A stretch of DNA of 64,000 bases from Isoetes taiwanensis (taxonomy: Eukaryota > Streptophyta > Lycopodiopsida > Isoetales > Isoetaceae). Position numbers and translations under genes: made by a program. Below the pieces are notes generated by a model, which saw only the letters and a list, made by a program, of their open reading frames with translations, searched no databases and was not told the DNA's origin. Location of the stretch: assembly GCA_021234155.1 (NCBI GenBank), contig JAJEKV010000041.1, forward strand, positions 9,569,018-9,633,017. Direction: 5' to 3'. This document shows, piece by piece, positions 46,061 through 58,173 of the stretch. Every line of letters starts with the position of its first letter. Position 1 is the stretch's first letter.

Positions 46061-49000
46061 CTAACTGCCCTGCTCTATAAAACTTTCCATGTCTGGCGTG
46101 AGTACCACTCTTTGCCCAACATCTCCAAGAAAGCAACAGGTATTTGTACTTGAATTAATAGCTGCTAGCTCCTGAGCAAAGAAAGCATGCACACCAGGAG
46201 AAACCTGTCGAATAAATCTCATTCAGTTTCAAATCTTACAACCTCTAAAAGTGGGAGGACATGCTTACATTCAAAACAACATCACCAAGATGTAACTTGA
46301 CAGCTCCGCTTTCATACACCCGGAGCTTGCCCATTGAACCACCTTTAAGTTTATCTAAGCTTGTGGTGGGATCTACTGGAGGACCTGCAGCTTCATTGTT
46401 GGCATTATCCTCATTTTTGTTTGCAGAGCTAGAACTGGAGTCCGTGGAATTCCTCAGAGGTAGTAGAGAAGGAATCTGAAAGAAAAGCAGCTTCTCTTCG
46501 GTACTGGGACCCTGCATAAGCAGTACAAGGTGTCAATTTAAAAAGACAAGTGGTATATTACCTAGAACAATGCTTGAAAGGCTGGAGGAGAGCTTATCCA
46601 TAAATTACTCGAAGCTTAACCCATTGGTAGAATGACACAATTAGAGTCTTTTATGCAAATAATAACTTCCTTGTTAACAGATGAATATTTCATAGGGTGG
46701 TTCCACACTTCATTTGGTAGACAGAAACACTTGATGTTCATTTTTGAGAAACTGCAAAAAAACGTCTTCTTGATACTTTAGTTCAAATTGAAGTGTCTTA
46801 TTAGCTCCTATTAGTTAAAAATCCTCACGAACTGAATAACTAGCTTTTTGCTACTAAGATCAGAGCCAAAGAAATGCCCTAGTGTTTGCATCTCGCCAAC
46901 TGATCAGAAAGTTTCATGAAATAGCAGCAAAATAAGGTGTACTGCGGGTGGGATGAATGGTACAGGAAATCATGAACTCTTTCACATACACCATATAATA
47001 TTCTAAATCATTGCCATGCAATGGAAATTACCAAGAGCCCAAGTTCCCTGGCAGGAGGAATGGCATCTTCATCGAAGAGCATATCTTCATCTTCTGAACC
47101 TTCAAAGTATTCTTCTGCAGGCAAAGAAACAAAATGTTAACCATTGACATATGGACAACAACAAACAGAGCAAAAGACAGCCCGGCTATTCTATATACCA
47201 GAATAATGGATGATTTCGATTTATGACTTATATCATATCTAAACCAGAGTTCGTAAGGATATATTGTATTATGGGCAGAATTGTACCCACTGAACTAAAA
47301 AGATATACTCAGTAAAACTGGTGAGCATGCCAGACTTAAATAGCAACACAACGTCTAGTGGCACATGCAAAAATCTCATCTCCTTCCGAACTATGCTGAT
47401 ACAATATGCTTTTCTGGTTTTTGGTACGTCCTGCATGTGCTCATGGGATTAGCATGGTTGATGATTGGAATATATGACTGTCAATCAGCCTCTCCAATGC
47501 TAATTGTATTGTAGCACGATTTTGCTTCCTTCTATGAAGCTCCCTAAATCTGCCAAAGCATCACGAAAGAAAACGCTTATGCCACCCCCATCCAACCTCA
47601 TTTCTCATCTGTTCCTTTCTAGCATAAGCAGACTAATTAGCCAAAAATCATGAACCAATTGTGACCTCTTTATGACGACTACCAAACAGAAGGCTCTGAA
47701 TCGGCCTGTGAAATACATAGTTGTTTCTATTTTTTTCTCTCTTTTTTTCTTGCAAATGAGAAACGTCCCACTGACTCCTAGAAAGAGGATCCAATGAGAT
47801 GGCATCAACTCACTCTATGGAAGAGGACAGCGTGGAAGAACCTATGTGAATGGGTGGAAGCGTCTGCCAAACTGACTGGGATTCAAGAGCGCTTGAGTAA
47901 GAAAACAATCCTAGCATGTTAAAATGCAAATGCCACTTGCCAGACTAGCATGGATAAGGATAAATGAAACATCCAAGCAGTGCAATCCACATAATGTTCC
48001 CAAGAGGGAGTTTTACGCTTCCAATCTGGATGGTCAAAACCTACGGCATAATTATAACAAGGAATTATTTGGTAATTCAATCTTGCATGCAGAAGAATTG
48101 TAACTCATAACTAAGAGGTACAACATGCCTGCTATTTGCACTGGTTTCCGCAATGGAAGTGATATTGGATAGTAGGATGACTCATCCTGCAGAATTAAAT
48201 TAGCTGAGAACATCAAACATGCATAAGGAATACAACCTAGCAGGAAAATTACCATTGTATCAAAAGTCTCTTGCTTTGTTTTCTTCTTGTCATCCTGAAA
48301 AACACCTGTAAACGTTTATTCTTAAAATGTGACAACATTTATATAATTATGAAGAAACAACATAGATCACTTGCCTATAGATTGATTCTCCTTATCAACT
48401 TCGTGGGCTGCTGTTTCGTCCTTCTTCTTGGCAGTGGTAGCTCCTCCACCACCACCACCACCACCACCACCTCCGCTTTTTTTCGTACGATAACCTGGTA
48501 TTCCAACAGGTGCCTTTCCAGCAGTTGAGGATGAGAATCCAAAAGCAACCCTAGTTGGACCAGCTGTAAGCACAAAACCACCAAGTGTAAGGAATAAATT
48601 CTAAAACCGTTATGCTGCTTTTAAATCAACGGTTTCTTACTACATTCCCTAGTTGAAATATTATGTGAACACCTGCTCTTTAAGACCAAACTATCAAGAA
48701 AAAAGAGTCGGCCATGCCAGGGAGTTAAGACAAACAATGATAACCTCTTTCTTCTCACCAGATTTGGCAGCACCAAATAAGAACTATTATTACTAATAGT
48801 CATGCCCTTTAGACCCAGGTCCATAGATGCCAAAATCTAATACAACCAAGTTCTCTCTACACAAGACCTTCCACCTCTAAATCATTTATCCATTCGATAA
48901 TTTCCAATATTCCTTTCTAGAACTCCAGTATCCTAGAAGGCAGGTCCAAGTATGTGATGAGCATCTCTAGCAAGTTATTAGCTTTGATGTCATAGTGCTT

Positions 49001-51189
49001 TCGCGCATGATCAAAAGTTGAACATCTTAATAAAGCGTGATATTAGTCTTCTAATAAAGCTCACATGCAGCAACGACAAAACCTTAATTCAGTTGGGATG
49101 ATTTTCTCTTCTGTCAACTCCATTTCCAAGATGTTAATACAAAGCTCTTCCTATTTGACAAGTTGGTGAGGCCGGCAGCTTTATATGCTGCATCAATATG
49201 GGGAGTTAATCTACGAGCTGATGACTGGGGTCAACTGGAGAGGCTCCAAATTTCTCCTCTTTCTAGAATGATTTGAAGTAAGCATTCGGTACCCCATGAT
49301 ATAATGCTTGCTGAATTTAATGTGAAACCTCTAAAGATTGAAATTGCCTTCAAACAGTGACTTATTTACATAAATTACCCTTCTTTGGACGATCACAGGA
49401 AGGTCAAAAGAGACTTCCCTGGTTGGCATATGTGCCATCTAAGACGTTGGCAGACCAGGGTAAGCGCTGTTGGTTCTCAAGGGCATCTAAATTGTTTGAG
49501 GAGATGGGCTTCTCTATGGAAAATACCCCACCTTTTCAATACAATATAAGGGATGATAATCTGAATTTTACTCAGGAAGAAGTTAATCAGCTTATATGAG
49601 TGCTTTATGTATCAAATACATGGGTAAATCCCGTCAAAGATCTGCCTGTCAAAAGACATTCCATAAGGATAGCTTTCTAAATATTTCAGCAGATGGTTTC
49701 ATCATAAGGCCTGGATATTTGGATATTTACCCGCCGAATAAAGTGAGATACTCTATGGGGTAGTTTAGAGTGTCATCTCACCAGCTGGAGATTGAGGTTG
49801 GTAGGGCGAAATATATTAGTCGTGAAGATTGGAAATGCCCAGTGTGTGATCTAAACATGGTTGAATCAGAAGAACATTTTATTTTTACCTGCCGGACCTA
49901 TTACAATATTAGCAATGAAAAGTCTTACCAGAAGAGGCCGAGCAACAAGCATCAAAGCAAGTCAAAAAGGGGTATTATAAATTACTTTGCAGCAGTCACA
50001 GGAACAAATGGGCTACTCCCATCAAACCCTACTTGAGCAGATTTTTACTATAAGTTCTGTTAGATTAATAATTTTGTTTGTATACTTTAGATAACATGAA
50101 GGTTTTCCTCCTGGAGGTCTTGAATATTGTATGTCATGGTCTCATAGACCCTTTGGGCCTTCTGTAGACGTTAATAAATCTCTCTTTCTTTCTTTCTTCC
50201 AACCTCCACTTTTAGACGGTAAGAACTCAACATATTTGGGCAATAAGCTTTTGCTTTTTCCTTCCAATTTCAGCAATCAAATAATTTTGCTCGACATAGA
50301 TTAAGCATCGGGTTAACTTCTTTCCTGTAAAATATGCCCAAGTTTTCTGATGGCCCATAGCCTTTGTAATGCTTTCTCATACACCACTTCAGACTCATAT
50401 TTCTGATAAGATCAAATATGTTGACGTGATCAAATATGTCAATCCCCCAATATTTAGCTTCGGTCAATTCACCTCATAGATTCCTTAATTTCTTGATGAA
50501 GCGTCAATATGCTGTATTAGCTCCACGATAGGGACACAAGGGTCCTGTCATATTCTTGTGTGTGTTTTTATTCCTACACATACAAAGCTAGAAGGATGAC
50601 ACAATTTTTCCTCTTTGTTAGAAGGGGGCAATTGGGCATGTGAATACTCTAGCGGAGTCTCTCTTCGCCCCAGTTTACACTTTGTCCTAATAGCATTCAA
50701 AACTTTGATAATGATGTTTGGCCCTGGGCACCATTGTGGATGATTGCTAAAAATTATAACTTGGATCTCATGACTAAAAGCGAATTTCTTTACCTTTGTT
50801 CTCAAACGGTCTGCTTCCTCGTTTATTTGCTGCTTCTTGAGCTTGCTGAAAAAATAGCTCCTTTTAAAATTGGTTTTAATTTGCGACAAAACGAGTGCAG
50901 CTGCAAACCTGCACAAGCTTTTGAAGTTCGCTTTGGATAGCTCCATTTGAAGTTCCCGTTCCAGGCTCACTAGCACATTATCCCCCAAATTCAGATAAAT
51001 TTCATTCCTATGTAGAAAGCCGTAACACCCTATACCTTTTAACGTCTCCGACTTTCCTCAATCTGCGGAGGGGAACCTTTGGTTGAAATTTCGCCTGAAT
51101 CAAGAGAAAAAATGATCAGAAGCCTTATAAAAACTAAGATTAATACTCTAATTATCATTGAATACCTTCTTGTCCCCTGCGTCAGCCAT
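46061..51189 (-). CDS. RPC4: RNA polymerase III subunit RPC4 (multi-exon gene)
   Basis: Ten exons joined by phase and splice signals: 51166-51189 (start, MADAGDKK), 51036-51094 (AKFQPKVPLRRLRK), 50909-50969, 50794-50845, 48375-48563 (with an 11-glycine run), 48253-48305, 48142-48186 (YYPISLPLRKP), 47032-47114 (acidic, EEYFEGSEDEDM), 46269-46511 and 46061-46204 (stop). The C-terminus carries the RPC4 family signature: LLFFQIPSLLPL, GKLRVYESGAVKLHLGD and VSPG. In yeast and animals the homologue (Rpc53/POLR3D) forms a heterodimer with RPC5 (Rpc37) on Pol III and acts in initiation and termination of tRNA and 5S transcription in the nucleus. About 318 codons are placed, the usual size for plants. 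A short piece is missing between 48142 and 47114 because the phases do not meet (one base short); a small exon was probably not recognised. The intron between 50794 and 48563 holds a LINE fragment. A Harbinger element lies 330 bp upstream. Confidence 0.87.
48446..48478 (-). repeat. In-frame GGT microsatellite coding for polyglycine
   Basis: A run of GGT/GGA codons on the minus strand gives 11 glycines between GYRTKKS and ATTAKKK in RPC4. Length variation would change protein length without a frameshift. Confidence 0.85.
49030..50200 (+). pseudogene. LINE C-terminal fragment in the RPC4 intron
   Basis: Plus strand, opposite to RPC4: KLFDKLVRPAALYAASIWG near 49150-49210, later KVRYSMG near 49740 and the zinc-finger part (CPVCDLNM, EEHFIFTC) at 49840-49900, then a 3' UTR phrase ending in ATAAATCTCTC near 50175. 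These are the C-terminal blocks of a plant L1-type RT ORF. The N-terminal catalytic part is missing and stops interrupt it. Confidence 0.65.
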
Positions 51190-51438
51190 AGTGGAGCAAA
51201 CGCGTTTGCAAGGACCACTAAATTCTCCAGGGGTTCCCCTCTATATGGCGACTACAATACCTTTATGAACTTTATTCTGATGCTCTGTAAATTAAATGAC
51301 TATATCCTTGTTTCTCAACCATCCGAGAAGTACCTAAAGTGTGGCCTTTTAGGTACGTTCCTATAACTAACGTTTATAGACATTCATGGTTCTGGTTTGA
51401 GTGCGGATGCCATTGTTGTAAATCCTTTTGCCCCCACT

Positions 51439-51454
51439 ATTATAGATAGGGGCT
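51439..51454 (-). promoter_or_regulatory. Possible RPC4 TATA region
   Basis: Minus strand CTATCTATAATAG about 255 bp upstream of the RPC4 start codon, inside the short flank left between the gene and the Harbinger element. The match is modest and small upstream ATGs lie downstream of it. Confidence 0.25.
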
Positions 51455-51515
51455 AATAATGAGAATGAGAATGAGAGAAAGGTCTCGTCCCAAAGGAATC
51501 TTGCAGATGTGAGAG

Positions 51516-51518
51516 TAA
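51516..51518. repeat. Target-site duplication TAA (left)
   Basis: TAA precedes the Harbinger end at 51519 and follows its other end at 56402-56404. A three-base TWA duplication is diagnostic for PIF/Harbinger. Confidence 0.85.
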
Positions 51519-51523
51519 GGGTA

Positions 51524-51780
51524 CTTTCACACTATGGGTTATCTTATCTTAAAAAACTATTTTTAACTCCACTTAAGTTATCTTAAATTAAGGCTAACAT
51601 AATGGTTGTTACACACCTCTGGTTATCTTATTACTACAATAACGGAATCCGTTTAATTGGATTCACACTCGACTTGTTATGTCAATTTTTAACATAATGG
51701 AATTTGTTAAAATAGCATTCACACCTTCTTGGTTATGTTATTTCTTAACATAACATAATTGGTTAAAATTGCATTCACAC
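51524..51780. repeat. Subterminal TTCACAC motif array, left end of Harbinger
   Basis: TTCACAC or a close form occurs in the TIR (51524-51531), near 51609, at 51661-51668, at 51717-51725 and at 51773-51780, spaced about 50-60 bp. The right end has the complementary GTGTGAA at about 56245, 56336 and 56389. Confidence 0.75.
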
Positions 51781-52661
51781 ATCGAACATGACCATTACGT
51801 TTTTATTACTTGAACATCACAGGAAATAATGTACAGAAGATAAGAGGTTGCCAACATGGATTCAAAGACTCAAAGAATATTCACAATGTCCGTCGCCATC
51901 TTCTCTTTCAGCTAAATGATCAACCACTGTTTGGATGTTTTCTTCGTCTTGGGGGAATCGTTCATAAAATTTCAAATTATGCACCACCACCGCTTAGAGC
52001 AAGCATGGTAGGTTGTCTCTCTTGCAGTAATGTACCGCCTCTAGAGGTGGAAGTTCACTAATAAGAAGTACTTCTTGAAGGGCTACTGGAGCTTTACCAA
52101 GAAATATTACAACACAATAGCAACCTAGCTCGCTTTCCTAGCAAGCAGCTCCTAACATCAGTGTCCATGGTTGTCCATGACACTGTTATGCAATAATACA
52201 TTTGCATATAACCCACCGTCATTTACACTGCTTAGCAACTCTCCATACACCGCTTAGCAAATCTCCATTACCATTATTGAACTTCAATATTACTCTCTCT
52301 TTACCAATCGTAATAAATAATGCCACAAATAAAACGAAAAATAGAATAAAACGTAATATATACACGTTTTAAACAAGTGGGTTGCCACAATTCTTGGAAA
52401 GAAGAAAGAGAATTTAGCAACAAAAGCACAATTAGAAAAACAAAGAGGACTTTGTCACTACTTAGGCAATACATAATATTTTTTAGCACTAAGTGCTCTA
52501 CTTTCCTTCGCCGATCACCAAAAAACGCAGATTCATGTTGGCCATTATAAGGAACAATCGTCTTTCCTGCATGGACCAGTGAATCTGCCTCAATTAACAG
52601 AGAGAATAGAGTTTAACATTTAACATCAGGAACTATCCAATTTAAAAGCGTAAAACTAACC

Positions 52662-53973
52662 TCACGCATTAAAGACTAGATATTGCGCTAAGCTGGATCG
52701 TATGGCTTCTCCATCATCCACCTGTTGAACCTCTTGTGCATCTTCCTCGTCGTCATCATCCTCCTCTTCCTCTTCTTCTTCGGCTAATCGTTGAAGCTCA
52801 AATTCAACATCGATCTCTCTCGACTCAAGCAATAGATTGTGAAGCAAACAACATGAAAATATAACATGTGGTATAAAGTCAACGTTCATTACCAAAGTAG
52901 AACGCAAGCATTTGAAAACCCTCTTCAGAATGCCAAAGGTTTGCTCCACGAACAATCTTGCTTGAATGTGCTTCATGTTGAAGAAATTTTTAAGTGCATC
53001 AAGATTGGATGGATCTCCTATATACGGAGTCATGAGCCATGAAGTAAGAGTATACCCTTTGTCACCAACAAGATAAGGGCGTAAAGTATAGTTGCCATTG
53101 ATTGGAATACATGGCTCATATAATACCTCTTGATATTGTGCTCTATGTGCAAATTCTGAAAGTCTAAGAACACGAGCATCGTGGTACGCACTCGTAAACC
53201 AATGAACACATCGGTGAACCTTCTACCGGGTGTCACATACCGCTTTGCAAAATTACCGAGTGTCGCTGCTTCCTATCATAATAATCGCACCTCCTATAGA
53301 TGGCCTATTAATATCCACATGAGTGCAATCAATGGCACCATAACAGTTTTGGTAGGCCACTAACTCGCGTCGGAAAGAAGCCTCAATACTTTGCGACTCA
53401 TCACCAACTGGCCATTTGATTTTATGCTTAAAGCAGCCATTTATAGCATGACAAACTTCCTTCAAAACTAGACAAGACGTGCTTACCCCAATTCCAAACT
53501 TCTCCGAGACCTCATGATGGTCACAACCTTTGAATAACTTGTATAAAGCAGCAGCCACACGACATGGTACTGAACCGCAAAGCCCGTAAATGAGTGTCAT
53601 GTTTCTGAATGAAAGGAGCAAGTACTCTACATATGCTCACAAATGATCTTCTTGTCATTCTTAGATTCTCTTTCCATCGGCTATCATCGTACACTTCAAG
53701 CAAGAAACGATCAAACCAAACAAGACTTCTTGGTTTCACCCACCAAGATGATTCATGCCTCAAACTCGCAGCAGCACATACAAACTCTATCCTATTATCT
53801 AAACCAGAGGAATGATCAAGCAAATCAAGCATCCGTCGACCTTGAATAAGAAGATCTTCCTCCTGCTCTTCAAAAAATCCCATGTCAGGCATCATAATCG
53901 TTTCGTACATCATGTATAATGTCATGGAAGCCATGTATAACAACTCCATTCTCTCCATGTCGATATTACTCAC
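52662..53973 (-). pseudogene. Harbinger DDE transposase, frameshifted
   Basis: From MSNIDMERMELLYMASM at 53973: FRMTRRSF-like helix block (NLRMTRRSFVSICRVL), then after a frame change near 53575-53585 VPCRVAAALYKLFKG and KFGIGVSTSCLVLKEVC, the first catalytic Asp in YGAIDCTHVDI, a frame change near 53255, FTDVFIG and, in yet another frame, HDARVLRLSEF, the second Asp in VGDKGYTLTSW, and the Glu in VEQTFGILKRVF. The C-terminus has a long acidic run. All three catalytic residues are still encoded. At least three frameshifts prevent a complete product. Confidence 0.9.
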
Positions 53974-54568
53974 GAGATTACTGCATGAAACAAAGGTTTA
54001 TTTCTGCATTAGTGTGAAAACCAAAAAATCTTATGAATGCACCTCTTCTTTTCCTTAGAAATTATGGATTCAAGGTCTAAATAGAAATGGTCTATTCATA
54101 AATCACACTTCTTATGCCTCTTATGCCTCTTATGTTATCGAACCCATCCTTTATGTCAGATGGGTTTTCTGCCCTTATGTCATGCTCCAAATCATGCTCC
54201 AAATCATGCTGGTATTACAAAATTTGATACATTTTAGGAACATGATTATTGCACATTTTCAGAAATAAGACAAGAACATTTCACAAATACAAAGGAGCTC
54301 CAAATCATGCTGTTATTTCAGAAGTTGATACATGCGGTCCAAAAAAATGATTACCGCACATTTTAAAAAGTACACAACAACAATTTCGTGAAATACAAAA
54401 GAACTGAAACTTTTCAGTCTTTTCTTCTCCATAGCACATTTATCAAACACAAAAAGACTAAAGTTTCTCCCAAATTTTCTTCCATGCTTCGCAATGCCTA
54501 CAAACGCATCAACTAGCCTTGCCCTATCTCAGAACAAGTTTTTCTTTATCTGCTTTCGATCGTCCTCT

Positions 54569-55271
54569 CTACGCCTCTTGCAAGCCAACTAACCGCTCAT
54601 GCATCTTCTCATTGCTTTCCATCTTTTGCTTTTCCAATTCATACTTTCTGTCCTCAACTTCTCGAAGCACTTTTGCCATTCCATCAATTGCACTGGATTT
54701 TCTCTTCTTACCACTAGAACCAACCTCTCTATTACCTGGGATAGATGCATTATTTGATGCCATCTCCACGTCTTTGCTAGTATCTATCACAAAAGGAGGT
54801 GTAATAGATGGTCTCCTCCCTTGGAAAGTATCTAAAAGATCATAAACTTGCTGCTCAAATATAATAGGAAGCTTAGAATCCTTTTTTTCAGCCTTTGTTA
54901 ATGTGAAGTAAGGAGCTGCTCCACCGCTTCTCATAATCCTTGATGAGTTTATAATCCTGAGAACATTTTCCCATTTGGTACGACAATTGTCGTGGCTTCT
55001 ATCCATGCCCTTACTAGTAAGATACTCGTAAACCTTTTTCCACTTGCTAGTCGCCGCTTTCAATCTGATCCCTTTTCTCAGCCACCTCATAAACTTCCCA
55101 CTCATGCTTCTTAGCTTCCACCAATATCAGAATTTCATGCAAGGTCCAATTTCTGGACCTCGCACGTTTTCCCCCCCAGATGGGGGCTGAGTTTACAGTT
55201 ACCTCTTCTTCGTTACTAGCCATTCCTCTGCTGCAGACATCGAATGGAAAAATGAACCTTGAACTCAACAT
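54569..55271 (-). pseudogene. Harbinger Myb/SANT-like accessory protein, one frameshift
   Basis: N-terminal part (55047-55271) reads RSRNWTLHEILILVEAKKHEW, a trihelix/Myb-like DNA-binding start; the rest (54569-55105) reads AATSKWKKVYEYL, CRTKWENVLRII, then a linker and a C-terminal coiled coil (REVEDRKYELEKQKMESNEK). The halves overlap in different frames; one base too many in the T run at 55073-55076 explains the shift. In related elements this protein carries the transposase to the nucleus and ends. Confidence 0.88.
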
Positions 55272-56401
55272 GAAAATGCACTATCTATGGGTAAATAGGT
55301 TACAGTTTCTTACATTTTTGAACCTTTCCGAAGTTTCTCCCGAAATCTTGAATTCAAAAATGACCAGAAATTATCCATTAGGGTGCGTGAGTGAAGATAC
55401 TATTGGAGCTGCTTTAACAATTGGAGCAGCTTTACATAAACATTAAATAGAGATGTATCATCATAAAGAAGCTTTCGCTTTGTATATAATGATTTAGAAC
55501 ATGATAACCAAATGGATTTCCAGGAAAAGTCTATTCAAATAGTGAGGTCAGATGACATGCTAATAAGTAAAATAATAAATAGTGTGAGAAGATCGAGGAT
55601 TGGACCAATATGGATCATGGCCAAGGTAATCTTCTTCCAGCATACAAACTTGGTGAAAAGGAATTTTGTTCAGAAAAAGATGAGGAATAGCATATAAACT
55701 CGGTGGGAGGAAAAAAATGAGGAATTGCCTGTTGTTCAAGCAGGATAGGTTTGCACATACATATGGTTGCAGGACTGTGAAACATGCGGCCTCAGATGAT
55801 AAATTCTGTAAAATTAAGGAGCTTCCACATAAAAAGCTCCCTACATACTGGAAAATAAGGCATTACTGGAAAAGCTCCCTACATTACTGGAAGCTCCCTA
55901 CATTACATTACTACATTACTGGATAAACTGTAACTGAGCACTTGAGAGACCTGAGAGGAAATAGCCAAACAGGCTACAGAGAAGCGAGAAACAGAGAGTG
56001 ATAGAAGCAATAAAAAAATATTCTAACCTGCTGATAGAGGCGACTCTACCGTGGTGAAGATATTTCGGTTCGGTCCGCGAAACGGAACTCTGCTGGAGAC
56101 GATCGGGCCGCGTAAGGGAGCAGCGAGTCCGACGCCTTCGTCGGCATTAACGGTTCCTAACCGTGCTCCAGAGGTAGGGTTAAAATTAGAATAGACTTTG
56201 TTAAATTTGTTAACATAATGTTAGTGTTTAGTATAACCAAAAAGAGTGTGAATCGTGGTTAGAGTAAGATTTAACCTAACCGACGACGTTAAATTTTAAC
56301 AAATTTAATTTTAACAGAATTCACTAACTAAGCTGGTGTGAACGTTGTTATAGTAAAATTTTAAGATTTAACATAACATAATAGATGGTGTGAAAGTACC
56401 C

Positions 56402-56404
56402 TAA
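56402..56404. repeat. Target-site duplication TAA (right)
   Basis: Right-hand copy of the TAA duplicated by Harbinger insertion. Confidence 0.85.
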
Positions 56405-56804
56405 TAAGAATAAGTTACTGTCCACATTATCTTAAAACTTATCGTTGGATCTCGACCAATGAGATCGAGAGTATGCCAAAAAATGCCTGGAATCATTAAA
56501 TTACAACTTTTGTTTTGAGAACCCCGTAACATCATGATGTACTATATGTTACAATAAAAGGCTCCACCCGCCAACGCACCAGATCGCTCTTAGTCTCCAT
56601 CTAATGGTCTGAGCCAACTGGTGGACGACCATACGAACGTGCACCATAACAAAGGGGGGTTTAGTCGATATCATATAATTTCAATAATTTTTATGTGTTG
56701 GTGTGTGTATTAGGTGTTGTACAAAAAAGCCTGTCCCTATGGGGAGAGAAACAACGGCCCATGCGGGGCTAAAACATAAGTGTCTATGTTAACTCCTATA
56801 TTAA
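56405..56804. other. Short stretch without a gene
   Basis: Between Harbinger and the MITE. Before the Harbinger insertion this was the sequence upstream of RPC4. I see no clear promoter element for the minus strand in it. Confidence 0.4.
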
Positions 56805-57203
56805 GGCCCTTTTTCCACACTAGTCGCAAAATATGGCTGTCATATACAATATACGATACCATTTGTGACTCCAGGGCTAAAAATGAGACACACAAATTTA
56901 AACTTACTTTTCCACTGCATGGTAATCATAAAATATGACACCACTAAAATACTAGTGGAAAAAGCATGAATTAGTTATTTTTAGTTATATATTCAAACAA
57001 GAATAGGTGTCTTATTTTATGGCGGGGGAAATCCCTTGGAATAAAATAAGACTCCATTTGGTATCCAAACCTATTCTGAACCTAAATAAGACATGTCTTA
57101 TTTTTATAGTGGAAAAGTGATTTACTTTTAAGACACTAGGTGGCCAAACATCATTGGATAAAATATGTGACTTTTAGAGATAAGACTACCGTGGAAAAAG
57201 GGC
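56805..57203. mobile_element. MITE (about 400 bp)
   Basis: Left end GGCCCTTTTTCCAC and right end GTGGAAAAAGGGC are inverted repeats; TTAA flanks both sides and could be the target duplication (TTA within it would suit Tourist-type elements). Further inverted similarity (TAGTC and GACTA) follows inside. No coding capacity. A related internal phrase occurs at about 45975-46030 near the RPC4 3' end. Confidence 0.65.
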
Positions 57204-57432
57204 TTAAGGGTTATGTGTATTGAAATAAATACAAAAGCAATTGTCAGTGAGCTACAATTATATGTGTAAAATGCCATAAAAGCTGTGTGTTTCCGCATCG
57301 AGGGGTTGCCCTTTTCGAAGACACACTATACTTATTTAAGAAATTGTGGACAAAAGCAAAAGCCTTGTCAGTTGTCCATGAACCCTAACCATAAACCCAT
57401 CAGCCCTAAACCATTTAAACCTAAACTCAAAA

Positions 57433-57437
57433 GTGTA
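57433..57437. repeat. Target-site duplication GTGTA (left)
   Basis: GTGTA borders the small LTR element on the left and recurs at 59557-59561 on the right. Confidence 0.85.
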
Positions 57438-58158
57438 TGTTACGGCACAAGCTTGGGGGCGTGGCTCAGAGGAAGGATTTGCAGAGACAAACACAGAGGC
57501 AAGGGTTTTTAGTTAAATATTTGGTAACTTTGATTGATTGTTAGAAGTCCTAAAGTTATAATCAAAATAAAGGAACTATTGAAATCTTAAAAAAAAAAAA
57601 AAAAGGCAACTGCCTGCTAAAAAAGGCTAAAGTCGCAGGAACCAAAACTTTAGTTGGACATATCTCCGCAACCAGAGCTCCGATTGAAGCGACCTTTAGC
57701 TCTTTGGAACCGGCTCGGAGTCTAGTTTCCGAATTGGGGCAGCATATTCCATAGTTCATCCGTATGAGAGAGTAATGGCCGAAAATGTGACAAGGGGTCA
57801 CAGATCACTGCCATAGCGACACCACAGATCTGCAATTGCTTTTATGATGTGTGGCTACTTGGAGTAGCTAGATTAGTCTGGAAGTGCTTGCGGGTGATAA
57901 AAGCCTGATTGCTTTGTAGAATTTCTGATAATCTGTTGTTGTTGTTGTTGTGGAATTCCAGAGAATCCCAGAGAGGCTATCCAGCTGGTTAGCAGACTCT
58001 CAGAATTGGGAAGAAATTGAGCTTAGTCTTGTCGTGTTTGCAAATCAGAGCCCGATTGGGTGGAGAAGTTGTGCCGTAAGAGCTTGATCTGGAGTTTCCA
58101 GATTGTTTTGATTGACCGTGTTTGTAAGTTTTGCAGACAGGAAAGACCGTTTGTATCA
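57438..58158 (+). repeat. 5' LTR of small non-autonomous LTR element
   Basis: Starts TGTTACGGCA, ends TTTGTATCA; 721 bp. Very like 58861-59556 apart from small indels, including 16 extra bases near 57447 and a longer A run near 57590. Confidence 0.9.
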
Positions 58159-58160
58159 AT

Positions 58161-58173
58161 TGGTTATCAGAGC
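58161..58173 (+). promoter_or_regulatory. Primer-binding site of the small LTR element
   Basis: TGGTTATCAGAGC, two bases after the LTR, complementary to initiator tRNA-Met with one extra base compared with the usual form. Confidence 0.85.

Larger units (their letters stand above)
51519..56401 (-). mobile_element. PIF/Harbinger transposon (4.9 kb) with both genes
   Basis: Terminal inverted repeats GGGTACTTTCACAC at both ends, followed by about 25 bp of weaker inverted similarity, and a TAA duplication. Two minus-strand genes lie inside: the Myb/SANT-like protein (54569-55271) and the DDE transposase (52662-53973). The two-gene layout is standard for the superfamily. Both genes carry frameshifts, so this copy is not autonomous now. 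It lies 330 bp upstream of the RPC4 start codon, between the gene and its original distal promoter. Confidence 0.93.

Noticed and set aside
48446-48478. Trinucleotide run taken at first for a non-coding microsatellite
   Set aside because: It is in frame within the RPC4 exon 48375-48563 and codes for glycine.
50548-50988. 146-codon minus-strand frame that looks like a free-standing small protein
   Set aside because: Two RPC4 exons (50909-50969 and 50794-50845) lie in it but in a different frame and with good splice signals; the long frame is a shadow of exons plus intron.
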